12,765 nt of DNA from JBHEMK01 sp046262635 (lineage in GTDB: Bacteria > Actinomycetota > Thermoleophilia > Gaiellales > Gaiellaceae). Made by a program: the position numbers and the translations under genes. The notes under the pieces were generated by a model, which did no database searches, was not told the origin of the DNA, and saw only the letters and a list, made by a program, of their open reading frames with translations. The stretch is from the NCBI GenBank assembly GCA_046262635.1, contig JBHEMK010000119.1, positions 1 through 12,765 of the forward strand, in the 5' to 3' direction. Below, in pieces: positions 5,697 through 12,765 of the stretch. Every line of letters starts with the position of its first letter. Position 1 is the first letter of the stretch.

Positions 5697-7203
5697 GATT
5701 GCGGCACTGCGGACTGCGGATGACGGGCGCACGCTCGAGATCCTCGAGCGGCGCCGAGAGTCGGGCGTGATTCGAAAGCGCGGCTGGCTCGTGCGTCGAG
5801 CTCTGCTCGGAGCGGATCTCATCGGACTGATGACGGCCTTCCTCGTCGCAGAGTTCTTCTTCGGGCCACGTTCGACGATCGGAAGCCGCGTCGACTTCCC
5901 GTGGGAAGCGATCCTTTTCGTGTTGACGCTGCCGATCTGGGTAGTGGTGGCGAAGACGTACGGCCTCTACGACCGAGACGAGGAGCGCACTGAGAACAGC
6001 ACGGCTGACGATTTCGTCGGGGTCTTCCATCTCGTCACAGTCGGGGCCTGGATCGTCTTCGCCGGCTCACGGCTTGCCGGCATCGGCGATCCGGGGCTGC
6101 TCAAGATCGGGGGCTTTTGGGCGATCGCCATCGCCTCCATCTCGCTTGCCCGAGCGGCGGCTCGGATGCTGTGCCGGCGGCATGCGAGCTATCTCCAGAA
6201 CGCCGTCGTCGTCGGCGCTGGCCGCGTCGGCCAGACCGTAGCTCGGAAACTGCTCCAGCATCCCGAGTACGGCATCAACCTCATGGGCTTCGTAGACGCC
6301 GGCGAGCCCCCCGAGCCCCACCCCGCCGTCGCTGGCGTTCCGGTGCTCGGGACGCCCGGGCGCCTCAACGACATCGTGCTGCTACTGGACGTCGAGCGCG
6401 TGATCTTGGCGTTCGGTCAGAGCTCGGATGACGAGCTGCTTTCCGTGCTGCGGTCACTTGCGGATCTCAACGTTCAGATCGACATCGTCCCGCGGATGTT
6501 CGAGATCGTCGGCGGCAACGTCGACATCCACTCGGTCGAGGGTCTCCCGCTCCTCGGCCTCCGTCCTGCGCGCCTATCGCGCTCCTCGCTTCTGCTCAAG
6601 AACACGATGGATTTCGCGCTATCGCTCTCTGCGCTCGTCTTGCTAGCGCCCCTCCTTTGCGTCATTGCGGTCGCGATCAAGCTGGACTCGCGAGGCCCGG
6701 TGTTCTTCCGGCAGGTCCGCGTCGGACGTGGCGATCGGCAGTTCCGCATCTGGAAGTTCCGGACGATGGTGGCAGGCGCAGACGAGCTCAAGCGCGAGGT
6801 CGCGCACCTCAACAAGCACCTCCGCAACGGAGGTGATCCGCGCATGTTCAAGATCCCGAACGACCCACGGGGAACGCGGGTCGGGCGGTGGCTTCGGCGG
6901 TACTCGCTCGACGAGCTGCCCCAGCTAGGAAATGTCCTGGTGGGCCACATGAGCCTGGTCGGGCCCCGTCCGCTGATCGTCGACGAGCACGTGCACGTCA
7001 GCGGCTGGGCGGAGCGCCGCGTCTCGCTGAAGCCCGGTATCACGGGCATCTGGCAGGTGCTCGGGCGGGATGAGATCCCGTTCGAAGAGATGGTCAAGCT
7101 CGACTACCTCTACGTGACGAACTGGTCGCTCGCGAACGACCTGCGCCTGATCCTGCGCACCCCTGGCGCCATTGCGGGCGTGCGTGCTCACGGAAGCCGT
7201 TGA
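5668..7203 (+). CDS. Polyprenyl-phosphate hexose-1-phosphate transferase (initiating sugar transferase)
   Basis: It transfers a sugar-1-phosphate from a nucleotide sugar to undecaprenyl phosphate, the first step of repeat-unit synthesis. The ATG at 5668 is chosen because AAAGGAG (5653-5659) lies eight bases upstream; the frame is open further back without support. The protein is 511 residues, normal for the WbaP/WcaJ-like long form. Four predicted membrane segments lie at about 45-64, 80-97, 119-138 and 148-166. A Rossmann-like domain (CoA_binding_3 type) has the VVGAGRVGQT glycine motif at 181-190. A hydrophobic re-entrant segment (about 314-338) precedes the catalytic domain, which has KFRTM (363-367), DPRGTRVGRWLRRYSLDELP (399-418), MSLVGPRP (428-435) and KPGITGIWQV (455-464). 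The sugar specificity cannot be read from the sequence. Its strong own ribosome site frees it from the decayed gene upstream. Confidence 0.95.
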   Translation: MSAESATLAEIAALRTADDGRTLEILERRRESGVIRKRGWLVRRALLGADLIGLMTAFLVAEFFFGPRSTIGSRVDFPWEAILFVLTLPIWVVVAKTYGLYDRDEERTENSTADDFVGVFHLVTVGAWIVFAGSRLAGIGDPGLLKIGGFWAIAIASISLARAAARMLCRRHASYLQNAVVVGAGRVGQTVARKLLQHPEYGINLMGFVDAGEPPEPHPAVAGVPVLGTPGRLNDIVLLLDVERVILAFGQSSDDELLSVLRSLADLNVQIDIVPRMFEIVGGNVDIHSVEGLPLLGLRPARLSRSSLLLKNTMDFALSLSALVLLAPLLCVIAVAIKLDSRGPVFFRQVRVGRGDRQFRIWKFRTMVAGADELKREVAHLNKHLRNGGDPRMFKIPNDPRGTRVGRWLRRYSLDELPQLGNVLVGHMSLVGPRPLIVDEHVHVSGWAERRVSLKPGITGIWQVLGRDEIPFEEMVKLDYLYVTNWSLANDLRLILRTPGAIAGVRAHGSR

Positions 7204-7205
7204 CG

Positions 7206-8378
7206 ATGCACGGGCGGTCCCAGACCGGCCGCCTGGTTTGGCGTACTCATCCCAGAGTCGACGAACACATACGGCGTACGGGCCTCACGATTGTCTCCCA
7301 CGCCCGGGTCGCCCCGCACGGAGCGGCGTGGCTGACTAAGAACCGGCTCGCCGAGATCTTCGGTGGGCTCTGCGACTTGGGCTGGCGGCCGCGGCTCGTC
7401 GCCCGTGAGGCGCCAGGGGCGGACTACCTGACCTCATTCGTGCCACCTGGTGTCGAGGTGATCCCGCTTCGCTCGTCGCCGCAGAACCGGACGTTCGCCC
7501 GCGAGCTCCTCGGATTCCATGCGCTGATCCGGAGAAGCAGCCACGTGCTCGCGTTCATGCCCTCTCTCGTCGGCGCCTTCGCGGTCCTCGTCGGCGGCCG
7601 GCGGGTAATCGTCTACGCAGGCAGCGCCTGGGAGCTCCAGGAGAGGAGCCGCTGGCGGACCTGGCTCGAGCGCCTGGTCGCCCGGCGGGCCGCCGGGGTC
7701 GTCGCGCACGGGGAGGCGCTCCAGGCGCTGTACCGCGCGTCCGGGGCCCAGGTGCAGGCGGCCGTCCCCCTCGTCGAGGCGGAGGTGGCGAGCCTCCTCG
7801 CCTCGCGGGAATGGGCCGAAAAGAATGCCCATGGCGAGGCGCTGCGTGTCCTGTTCGTCGGGAGCATCAGCCACTGGAAGGGCGTGCCGACGCTGCTTGC
7901 GGCGCTGGCGGCTGTCTCGGAGCCCATCGAGGCACGGTTCGTGGGCGCGGCAGGCGACGCCGAGAGCGTCGCCGCACTCGTCTCGTTTCTCGAGACCTCC
8001 GAGAGCACGAGCTGGCTCGGCTATCTCGACTGGCCCGAGCTCCGCGAGATCTATCGCTGGGCCGACGTCCTGGTCCTCCCGTCTCGCAGCGAAGGGTTCC
8101 CGCGAGTCGCCTACGAAGCGACCGCGTTCGGGGCGGCGCTGCTCGTGACGCCGGTCGGCGGCATCCCGCATCGCCTCCGCGACGGCCGGGATGCGTTCTT
8201 CGTCTCGCCGGACGACGAAGTTGTCCTCGCGGCCGCGCTGCGTCGCTTCGCCCAGGACCGAGACCTTGCTCCGTCGCTGAACCGAAGCGCACGCGCTGCA
8301 ATGGCTCCGCTGTTCGCCGACGAGACGCCCGCGGAACAGTTCGACCGGCTGCTCCTCGCCTCAGAGGAGGAGCGATGA
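7206..8378 (+). CDS. Glycosyltransferase, GT4 family (GT-B fold)
   Basis: It is expected to add a sugar to the lipid-linked repeat unit at the inner face of the membrane. The product is 390 residues, usual for GT4. The N-terminal Rossmann domain is divergent, but the C-terminal domain is clear: VLFVGSISHWKG (215-226), then VLVLPSRSEGFPRVAYEA with the E-x7-E pair at Glu296 and Glu304 that binds the nucleotide sugar. No membrane segments or signal peptide are evident. The ATG at 7206 has GGAAG about nine bases upstream; TTG at 7200, overlapping the previous stop, would add two residues. The stop overlaps the next ATG. Donor and acceptor sugars are unknown. Confidence 0.92.
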   Translation: MHGRSQTGRLVWRTHPRVDEHIRRTGLTIVSHARVAPHGAAWLTKNRLAEIFGGLCDLGWRPRLVAREAPGADYLTSFVPPGVEVIPLRSSPQNRTFARELLGFHALIRRSSHVLAFMPSLVGAFAVLVGGRRVIVYAGSAWELQERSRWRTWLERLVARRAAGVVAHGEALQALYRASGAQVQAAVPLVEAEVASLLASREWAEKNAHGEALRVLFVGSISHWKGVPTLLAALAAVSEPIEARFVGAAGDAESVAALVSFLETSESTSWLGYLDWPELREIYRWADVLVLPSRSEGFPRVAYEATAFGAALLVTPVGGIPHRLRDGRDAFFVSPDDEVVLAAALRRFAQDRDLAPSLNRSARAAMAPLFADETPAEQFDRLLLASEEER

Positions 8379-9793
8379 CGCTCGCGCGCCAGGTCTGGCG
8401 GAGCACGGCCTGGACGGCGTTCGGGAGCCAGACCGTTGCCGCCTTCTCGTTGGCGACGAGCATCATGATCGCGCGCGCGCTAGCGCCGCACGAGCTGGGC
8501 CGCTACGCGCTCGTCGCCGCGATCGTAGCGATCACAACTTCAGCCGGATCGCTGCAGATGAACGGCTTCTGCATCATCGTCGACGAACTGACGCCCGGGC
8601 TGCTGCGCTCCTCGCTCGGGATCGAGCTGACGGCCGGGGTGACGGCGTTCGTCGTGATCAACGCCGGCGCAGCCGTCTACGGCGCGACGGCGCAAGACTT
8701 CACCTTCGCCGGGCTGCTGTCGCTCGCGAGCGTCGTCCTTCTGACGAACCCGTTCGGCGTTATCGCCTCCAAGTGCAACCGGGAGCTCGCGTACGGGATG
8801 ACCACGTGTGCGCAGATCGCGGCGCAGCTCGTCGGCGCCGTCGCGAAGGTCGTGCTCGCGCTGGCGGGCTTCGGCGCCTGGGGGTTGGTGATCGGCGATG
8901 TTCTGATCAGCGCCGTCTTCGCCTCGATCATGCTCGTTCGGATTCCCGATGGTCGCGGAATCGCGCTCGACCGGACGGCGACCCGGGCTCAGCTGGCGTT
9001 CGGAATCCCCTCGCTCCTCACCGGCGTCCTCAGCACGGCCGCCCAGCGCGGACAGGACATCGTCGTCGCCGTAGCGCTCGGGACGCGCCAGCTCGGCTTC
9101 TTCTACCTCGCGGCGCGCCTGTCCGGGCAGGTTTACCAGCTCGGGCGGTCCCTGACACTGGCGCTGCTGCCGGCCTTCAGCCGCGCGCGCGACAGCGACC
9201 TCCGGCGCCGCTACGTCGCCGTCACGCGCCTGAGCGCCTTCTTCGTCGGAATCCCGCTCGCGGTCCTCCTCGTCGGCGCGTCGGACCTGGTCTCTGCGAT
9301 CTTCGGCCGGCGCTGGATTCCCGCTGCCGTACCGCTCGTGCTGCTCTTCGCGGCGGTTGCCGTCCGATTCGTCTTCTGGCACGTCGGCAACCTGCTCAAG
9401 GCACGTGGCCGCGTGCGCGAGATGACTGTCCTGACCGCGATACAGCTTGTGCTCGTGCTCGGGGGATCGTACTCCGGGGCACGCGTCGGCGGTCTCGTCG
9501 GTCTCGCCGCCGTAGCCCTGACAGTCGAGCTCGTTCTGACGCTGCCGAAGCTCGCGCTGATTCGGAGTGTGATCCCGTTCTCTCCGTGGGGAGCACTCCG
9601 GGCGCCGCTTGTGACCGCGCTCGCTTGCTCGGCTGTTGGGGCCGCAATTTTCGCGGCGCTCCCGGGCACACCTGGACTTCTGGTCGCCGCGGCCGCGATC
9701 GCGGTGATCGGGCTGCTCGGCCTTTGGTTGTCGGAGGCCTCTTCGGTCCTCGTCGCTGTGAGCGCCCTCAGGAGGAATGCCGATGCCCTCTGA
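8375..9793 (+). CDS. Wzx-type polysaccharide repeat-unit flippase
   Basis: This integral membrane protein of the oligosaccharidyl-lipid flippase group (MOP superfamily) would move the undecaprenyl-linked repeat unit from the inner to the outer leaflet. The 472 residues are hydrophobic throughout, with roughly 12 to 14 predicted helices. The N-terminus follows the family pattern: a short amphipathic stretch (ARQVWRSTAWTAFGSQ), then a first helix leading to IMIARALAPHELGRYAL, close to the family's typical LGxxxYG segment. The start at 8375 is well supported by GAGGAGG (8364-8370), and ATGA overlaps the stop of the preceding glycosyltransferase. It lies between two glycosyltransferases and ahead of the polymerase, as usual for Wzx/Wzy loci. 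Confidence 0.93.
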   Translation: MTLARQVWRSTAWTAFGSQTVAAFSLATSIMIARALAPHELGRYALVAAIVAITTSAGSLQMNGFCIIVDELTPGLLRSSLGIELTAGVTAFVVINAGAAVYGATAQDFTFAGLLSLASVVLLTNPFGVIASKCNRELAYGMTTCAQIAAQLVGAVAKVVLALAGFGAWGLVIGDVLISAVFASIMLVRIPDGRGIALDRTATRAQLAFGIPSLLTGVLSTAAQRGQDIVVAVALGTRQLGFFYLAARLSGQVYQLGRSLTLALLPAFSRARDSDLRRRYVAVTRLSAFFVGIPLAVLLVGASDLVSAIFGRRWIPAAVPLVLLFAAVAVRFVFWHVGNLLKARGRVREMTVLTAIQLVLVLGGSYSGARVGGLVGLAAVALTVELVLTLPKLALIRSVIPFSPWGALRAPLVTALACSAVGAAIFAALPGTPGLLVAAAAIAVIGLLGLWLSEASSVLVAVSALRRNADAL

Positions 9794-10952
9794 GGGCGGT
9801 TGCCGTGTCCTCATGGTCGCGCGATGGGCGCCGCCAAGCTACAGCGGCGCCGGGCAGCAGGCGCTCGCGCTCGCGCAGGAGCTGGCGCGCAACGACCATA
9901 GCATCACGGTCTTCACCGCGAGCGGCGGGCGTTCTCTTCTCGAGCACGAGCGGGTCGGTGGTCTGGAGGTCGTCCGTTGGCGCGCAACCTCCAGGCATCC
10001 TCGGGTCGCGAAGGCTCTGTTTCTGACCGGGCTCGCAGCGCACTTGACGTCGCGGCCGCGCCGGTACGACGTCGTGCACTTGCACGGGTCGTACTTCGTG
10101 CTCCGCCTGCTCCGTCTACTGAAGCGCCCGCTCTGCTACGCGATCGTCTACAAGCCGACGATGATTGCTCGCGACGACCCGGCTGCGATCGAGCTCGTAC
10201 GCCCGAGCGTCCTCGCCTGCGTCGACAGCTGGATCTGTGTCGTGGCCGAGATCACAGCGAGCGGGCTCCGTACCGGCATTCCAGCCCGAAAGCTCGTGTC
10301 GCTCCCGAACGGGGTCGACCTCGCCCGATTCGCGCCGCCGTCCGATGCGGACAAGGCGGCGCTCCGGGCCGAGCTGCTGCTTCCCGAGCGTCGGGTTTGG
10401 GCGCTGGTTGCGTCGATGATTCCGCGCAAGAGGATCCATCTCGCGGTCGAGGCCTGGGCAATACTCCGCCGGCCTCGACCACTCCTCGTCGTAGTCGGCC
10501 CGCTCGACGGACGCGAGTCAGCCGTAGATCTCACGTACGCGGATGGGGTGCGGCAGCTCGTCGACTCGGCCGGCCTTCGGGACGACGTGTCATTCCTGGA
10601 TCGGCAGGAAAATGTCGAGCGTGTACTCCACGCCGTCGACGGCTTCGTATTCACCTCGGAGCGGGAGGGGCTGCCGAACGCGGTGCTCGAGGCGCTCGCC
10701 GCCGGACTCCCCGTGGTCACGACCGCGTTTCAGGCGATCGATGACCTCCTCGTGCTCGCTGACGGCCGCATGCGGGTCGTGGATCCGGATCCGTCGGCGC
10801 TGGCCGAGGCGATCGCCGCGACGACCTACGACCGTGTCGTCCCGGCCTCGATCGCCAACGTCTCTCTGCAGAAGATCGCTGCGCGCTACGACGCCGTCTA
10901 CCAGCACGCCCGAGCGAACGGTGCCCAGAGAGCAGAGGCGGTTCATGCGTAG
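9783..10952 (+). CDS. Glycosyltransferase, GT4 family (second in operon)
   Basis: A cytoplasmic GT-B glycosyltransferase of 389 residues, expected to extend the lipid-linked repeat unit. The N-terminal acceptor domain is typical: VLMVARWAPPSYSGAGQQ near residue 9, then HSITVFTAS. PNGVDLARF (175-183) marks the domain linker. The donor domain has VASMIPRKR (209-217) and SEREGLPNAVLEALAAGLPV with the E-x7-E pair Glu295 and Glu303. The ATG at 9783 is preferred because GGAGG (9771-9775) is seven bases away; the in-frame ATG at 9777 is only one base from it. The gene overlaps the flippase end by 11 bases. Substrates are not deducible. Confidence 0.93.
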   Translation: MPSEGGCRVLMVARWAPPSYSGAGQQALALAQELARNDHSITVFTASGGRSLLEHERVGGLEVVRWRATSRHPRVAKALFLTGLAAHLTSRPRRYDVVHLHGSYFVLRLLRLLKRPLCYAIVYKPTMIARDDPAAIELVRPSVLACVDSWICVVAEITASGLRTGIPARKLVSLPNGVDLARFAPPSDADKAALRAELLLPERRVWALVASMIPRKRIHLAVEAWAILRRPRPLLVVVGPLDGRESAVDLTYADGVRQLVDSAGLRDDVSFLDRQENVERVLHAVDGFVFTSEREGLPNAVLEALAAGLPVVTTAFQAIDDLLVLADGRMRVVDPDPSALAEAIAATTYDRVVPASIANVSLQKIAARYDAVYQHARANGAQRAEAVHA

Positions 10953-12408
10953 GGCGCTCGCGAGGCGGCCGATCCCCGGCCTCGATCTCATCGGCTCGAT
11001 CCTGGTGAGCCTCGCCTTCACCGCGGCCGCCATGCGCACCGGCCTCTCGACCACCCTCTTTGGCGCGCTCCTGCTTGGATCCATCCTCCTGACCCTCATC
11101 TCCCCAAAGGCGTTCGCGCTGCTCGTCGTCGTCCTTGCGCCGCTGCCGTCGCTTGGCGCCCTCGTCGGGAGGTCGATCCCGCTCGGGCTCGACCCACTGG
11201 ACGCGCTCGTGTTCATCGGCCTGAGCGTCGCTGTCCTCCGAGACCGGCCGCTGGCGGTCCGCCGTGAGTCGCGGCTCGTCTGGCTCGTCGCGCTGAACCT
11301 GCTTGCATTGGCGATCGCCTGGTACCGGACGTACGGGCGCGGGGTCAACAGCTCCTCGCTTGGGCTGCTCGTCAAGCCCGTCATCGTCGTGCTGGCCGCG
11401 CTCAGCGTCCTCCAACTGCTCGAACAGAAGGATCTCGTGCCGACGGTCAGCCGCGCCATGGGCTGGGCCCTCGTCGTCATCGGGTTCTCCGTCGTGCTGC
11501 AGCGGCTCGGTCTTTACCGGACCGTGCACCAGTCCCAGTACGAGCAGATCCTCGGCGCTAAGCAATACGGCGGGCTGATGCTGAACGGGAACTCGGCGGG
11601 CGTGCTGTTTGCCGTCTTCGCCTTGCCGACATACGTGCTGCTCAGAAAATCCGGAAGCTTGTTGCTCGGTCGCGCGGTCCTCGTGCTGGCGATCGCCGTC
11701 CTCCTGATCTCGCTCTCGCGGTCGGCCATCGCGGGCGCGGCGGCCGGACTGCTCGCTCTCGCGGTGCTGAAACGACGCCGGCTCGAGGGGATCCGCGTAG
11801 CGCTTGCACTCGCTGCCGTGGCCGCCGTGGGTGCCCTGACGCTCGGGAAGGCACAGCTGGCACAGCTGAAGGCCTCCGTCTCCAGTTACCAAACAGACCC
11901 GAACGGAGCGCTCAGCGGGCGGCTCGCGATCTGGCATCAGGCGCGGGCCTTCCTCTCGAGCGGCAATCACCTGCTGTTCGGCGGCGGGCTCGACTCGTTC
12001 AAGGCGTACGCGCTCGCGAGCCCGCTCGAGCACGCCTTCGCGACGCACAACGAAGCCCTCCGCCTCCTGACGACGGGCGGTGTTGTCATGCTGGCGCTCT
12101 TCGTCGCGCTCGTGGTTGGACTGTGGCTGCTCGGGCGCACGCCAGATCCGGACCTGGGGCTCGCGCTTCGGATCGCGCTCCTCTCGCTGCTGGTGGTCGG
12201 ACTCACGCTCGACGCCGACGTCTTCGACCGAGCGTTCACATGGCTCTGGCTGCTCGTGGCGCTGGCGGCCTACGAACGCACGCTCGCCGCGGAAGCGGCG
12301 GCGTCGACGGCGGCGATGATCCGCGGCGCCATAGCGTCGGCGCCCCAGGGGCGAAGCGGGGCGCGGACGGCTTCGGTCAAACGCTCGTCGGAGGAGGCGC
12401 CGACCTGA
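10945..12408 (+). CDS. Wzy-type polysaccharide polymerase / O-antigen ligase family protein
   Basis: This polytopic membrane protein would join repeat units on the outer face of the membrane. It has 487 residues and about 11 hydrophobic segments. Family (Wzy_C/WaaL-like) features are NGNSAGVLFAVFALP (214-228), LISLSRSAIAGAAAG (254-268), an external loop with SGRLAIWHQARAFL (324-337) and GGGLDSFKAY (346-355), and the motif ATHNEALRLLTTGG (366-379) before the next helix. The ATG at 10945 overlaps the previous stop by eight bases and has a GAGG about six bases upstream. Being in an operon with flippase and co-polymerase favours polymerase over ligase. Residues after about 444 form a hydrophilic Ala/Ser-rich tail. 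That tail is encoded antisense to the convergent glycosyltransferase gene. Confidence 0.9.
   Translation: MRRALARRPIPGLDLIGSILVSLAFTAAAMRTGLSTTLFGALLLGSILLTLISPKAFALLVVVLAPLPSLGALVGRSIPLGLDPLDALVFIGLSVAVLRDRPLAVRRESRLVWLVALNLLALAIAWYRTYGRGVNSSSLGLLVKPVIVVLAALSVLQLLEQKDLVPTVSRAMGWALVVIGFSVVLQRLGLYRTVHQSQYEQILGAKQYGGLMLNGNSAGVLFAVFALPTYVLLRKSGSLLLGRAVLVLAIAVLLISLSRSAIAGAAAGLLALAVLKRRRLEGIRVALALAAVAAVGALTLGKAQLAQLKASVSSYQTDPNGALSGRLAIWHQARAFLSSGNHLLFGGGLDSFKAYALASPLEHAFATHNEALRLLTTGGVVMLALFVALVVGLWLLGRTPDPDLGLALRIALLSLLVVGLTLDADVFDRAFTWLWLLVALAAYERTLAAEAAASTAAMIRGAIASAPQGRSGARTASVKRSSEEAPT
12270..12408. other. Tail-to-tail overlap of polymerase and glycosyltransferase genes
   Basis: The polymerase (plus strand) stops at 12408 and the glycosyltransferase (minus strand) stops at 12270, so 139 bases code on both strands. 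The glycosyltransferase side includes WGADAMAPRIIAAVDAA, which resembles a normal family C-terminal helix. The polymerase side encodes a low-complexity tail beyond the last membrane helix. The polymerase extension is therefore the more likely late addition. Confidence 0.75.
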
Positions 12409-12765
12409 ATGGCCTCAGCGATCCCGTCCGCGAGTGCGTCAGGCTCCAAGCCCACGACCCTGCAGCCCGGACCGCTGAGTATTCCCCTGGGAACGCCCGT
12501 GAACGCTGACGCCACGACGGGCAGCCCGGAGGCAAGGGCCTCGTTGATCGCGTGAGGCCAGTAATCGAACTCCGGCACGTGAACCAGGCAGTCGGCCGCG
12601 ACATAGACATCGGCCATCTTGGACGGCGGCATGCGGCCGAGGTTCCGCACGAGCCGCGATCCCTGGACACCGGGCGGCGTGTCGCGTCCGACCACAACGA
12701 CGGTAGCCGGCGTCCGCAGCCTCCGCACCGCCTGCTCGACGAGTTGGAGGTTCTTACCACCGACG
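12270..12765 (-). CDS. Glycosyltransferase, GT4 family (partial, N-terminus beyond window)
   Basis: Only the C-terminal donor-binding half is present, 164 residues to the TAG at 12270; the frame is open to the window edge. It begins VGGKNLQLVEQAV, the usual start of the second GT-B domain. VVVVGRD, LGRMPPSKMADVYVAADCLV and then PEFDYWPHAINEALASGLPV follow. The W-P-H-x-I-N-E form of the nucleotide-sugar motif is common in GT4 enzymes. It points towards the polysaccharide operon and likely contributes to the same or a neighbouring polymer. Its last 46 codons are antisense to the tail of the polymerase gene, and no terminator is seen between the two. Confidence 0.88.
   Translation of the reverse strand, partial: VGGKNLQLVEQAVRRLRTPATVVVVGRDTPPGVQGSRLVRNLGRMPPSKMADVYVAADCLVHVPEFDYWPHAINEALASGLPVVASAFTGVPRGILSGPGCRVVGLEPDALADGIAEAIQVGASSDERLTEAVRAPLRPWGADAMAPRIIAAVDAAASAASVRS

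Noticed and set aside
7811..8374. In-frame upstream extension of the flippase gene
   Set aside because: It overlaps the preceding glycosyltransferase gene out of frame and is Arg-rich. The ATG at 8375 has a strong ribosome site and the normal flippase N-terminus.
10543..10944. In-frame upstream extension of the polymerase gene
   Set aside because: It is a shadow of the second GT4 gene; the ATG at 10945 gives a normal family length.
1..12765. CRISPR arrays, tRNA or rRNA genes, insertion sequences, phage or attachment sites
   Set aside because: Nothing with the needed repeat-spacer structure, tRNA fold, transposase motif or flanking duplication was seen by eye.

Overview
The window is GC-rich and looks like the chromosome of a high-GC, probably single-membrane bacterium. 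The style of the genes suggests an actinobacterial lineage, possibly Thermoleophilia (Solirubrobacterales or Gaiellales). That placement is inferred from gene style and cannot be proved here. Most of the window is a surface-polysaccharide (exopolysaccharide or capsule) locus of the Wzx/Wzy-dependent type.

Left part, minus strand (1-2806). An ECF sigma factor gene (2276-2806) is followed, in the same direction, by a large secreted low-complexity protein. That protein begins at 1948 and is still open at base 1, so at least 649 residues are visible. It has a signal peptide, a Pro/Ala/Ser linker and several degenerate repeats of the form N-V-x-V-x-V ... G-x-V-x-Q-S-N-x-A-x-A. In the middle lies a striking segment where tryptophan occupies every second residue, 17 Trp in 93 residues. 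I do not recognise it as a named family. Because it has no stop inside the window, it is easily missed. A good sigma-70-like promoter lies just upstream of it (2036-2064).

Centre and right, plus strand (3112-12408). A tight operon reads away from the sigma factor gene, with most junctions overlapping or only a few bases apart. Its order is: a chain-length determinant fused to a BY-type tyrosine kinase (Wzz/Wzc-like); a frameshifted LuxR-type response regulator remnant; a polyprenyl-phosphate hexose-1-phosphate transferase that starts the repeat unit; a GT4 glycosyltransferase; a Wzx-type flippase; a second GT4 glycosyltransferase; and a Wzy/O-antigen-ligase-type polymerase. The initiating transferase and the two GTs build a lipid-linked oligosaccharide, the flippase turns it outward, the polymerase joins units, and the kinase/co-polymerase sets chain length. 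No Wza-like outer-membrane exporter is seen, which fits a monoderm but is not proof because the locus may continue.

Right edge, minus strand (12270-12765). The C-terminal half of another GT4 glycosyltransferase enters from the right. Its 3' end overlaps the 3' end of the polymerase gene tail-to-tail by 139 bases.

The items most worth a second look are the alternating-tryptophan secreted protein, the apparent ATT start codon of the kinase gene behind a perfect Shine-Dalgarno, the decayed regulator trapped inside an otherwise intact operon, and the long convergent gene overlap.
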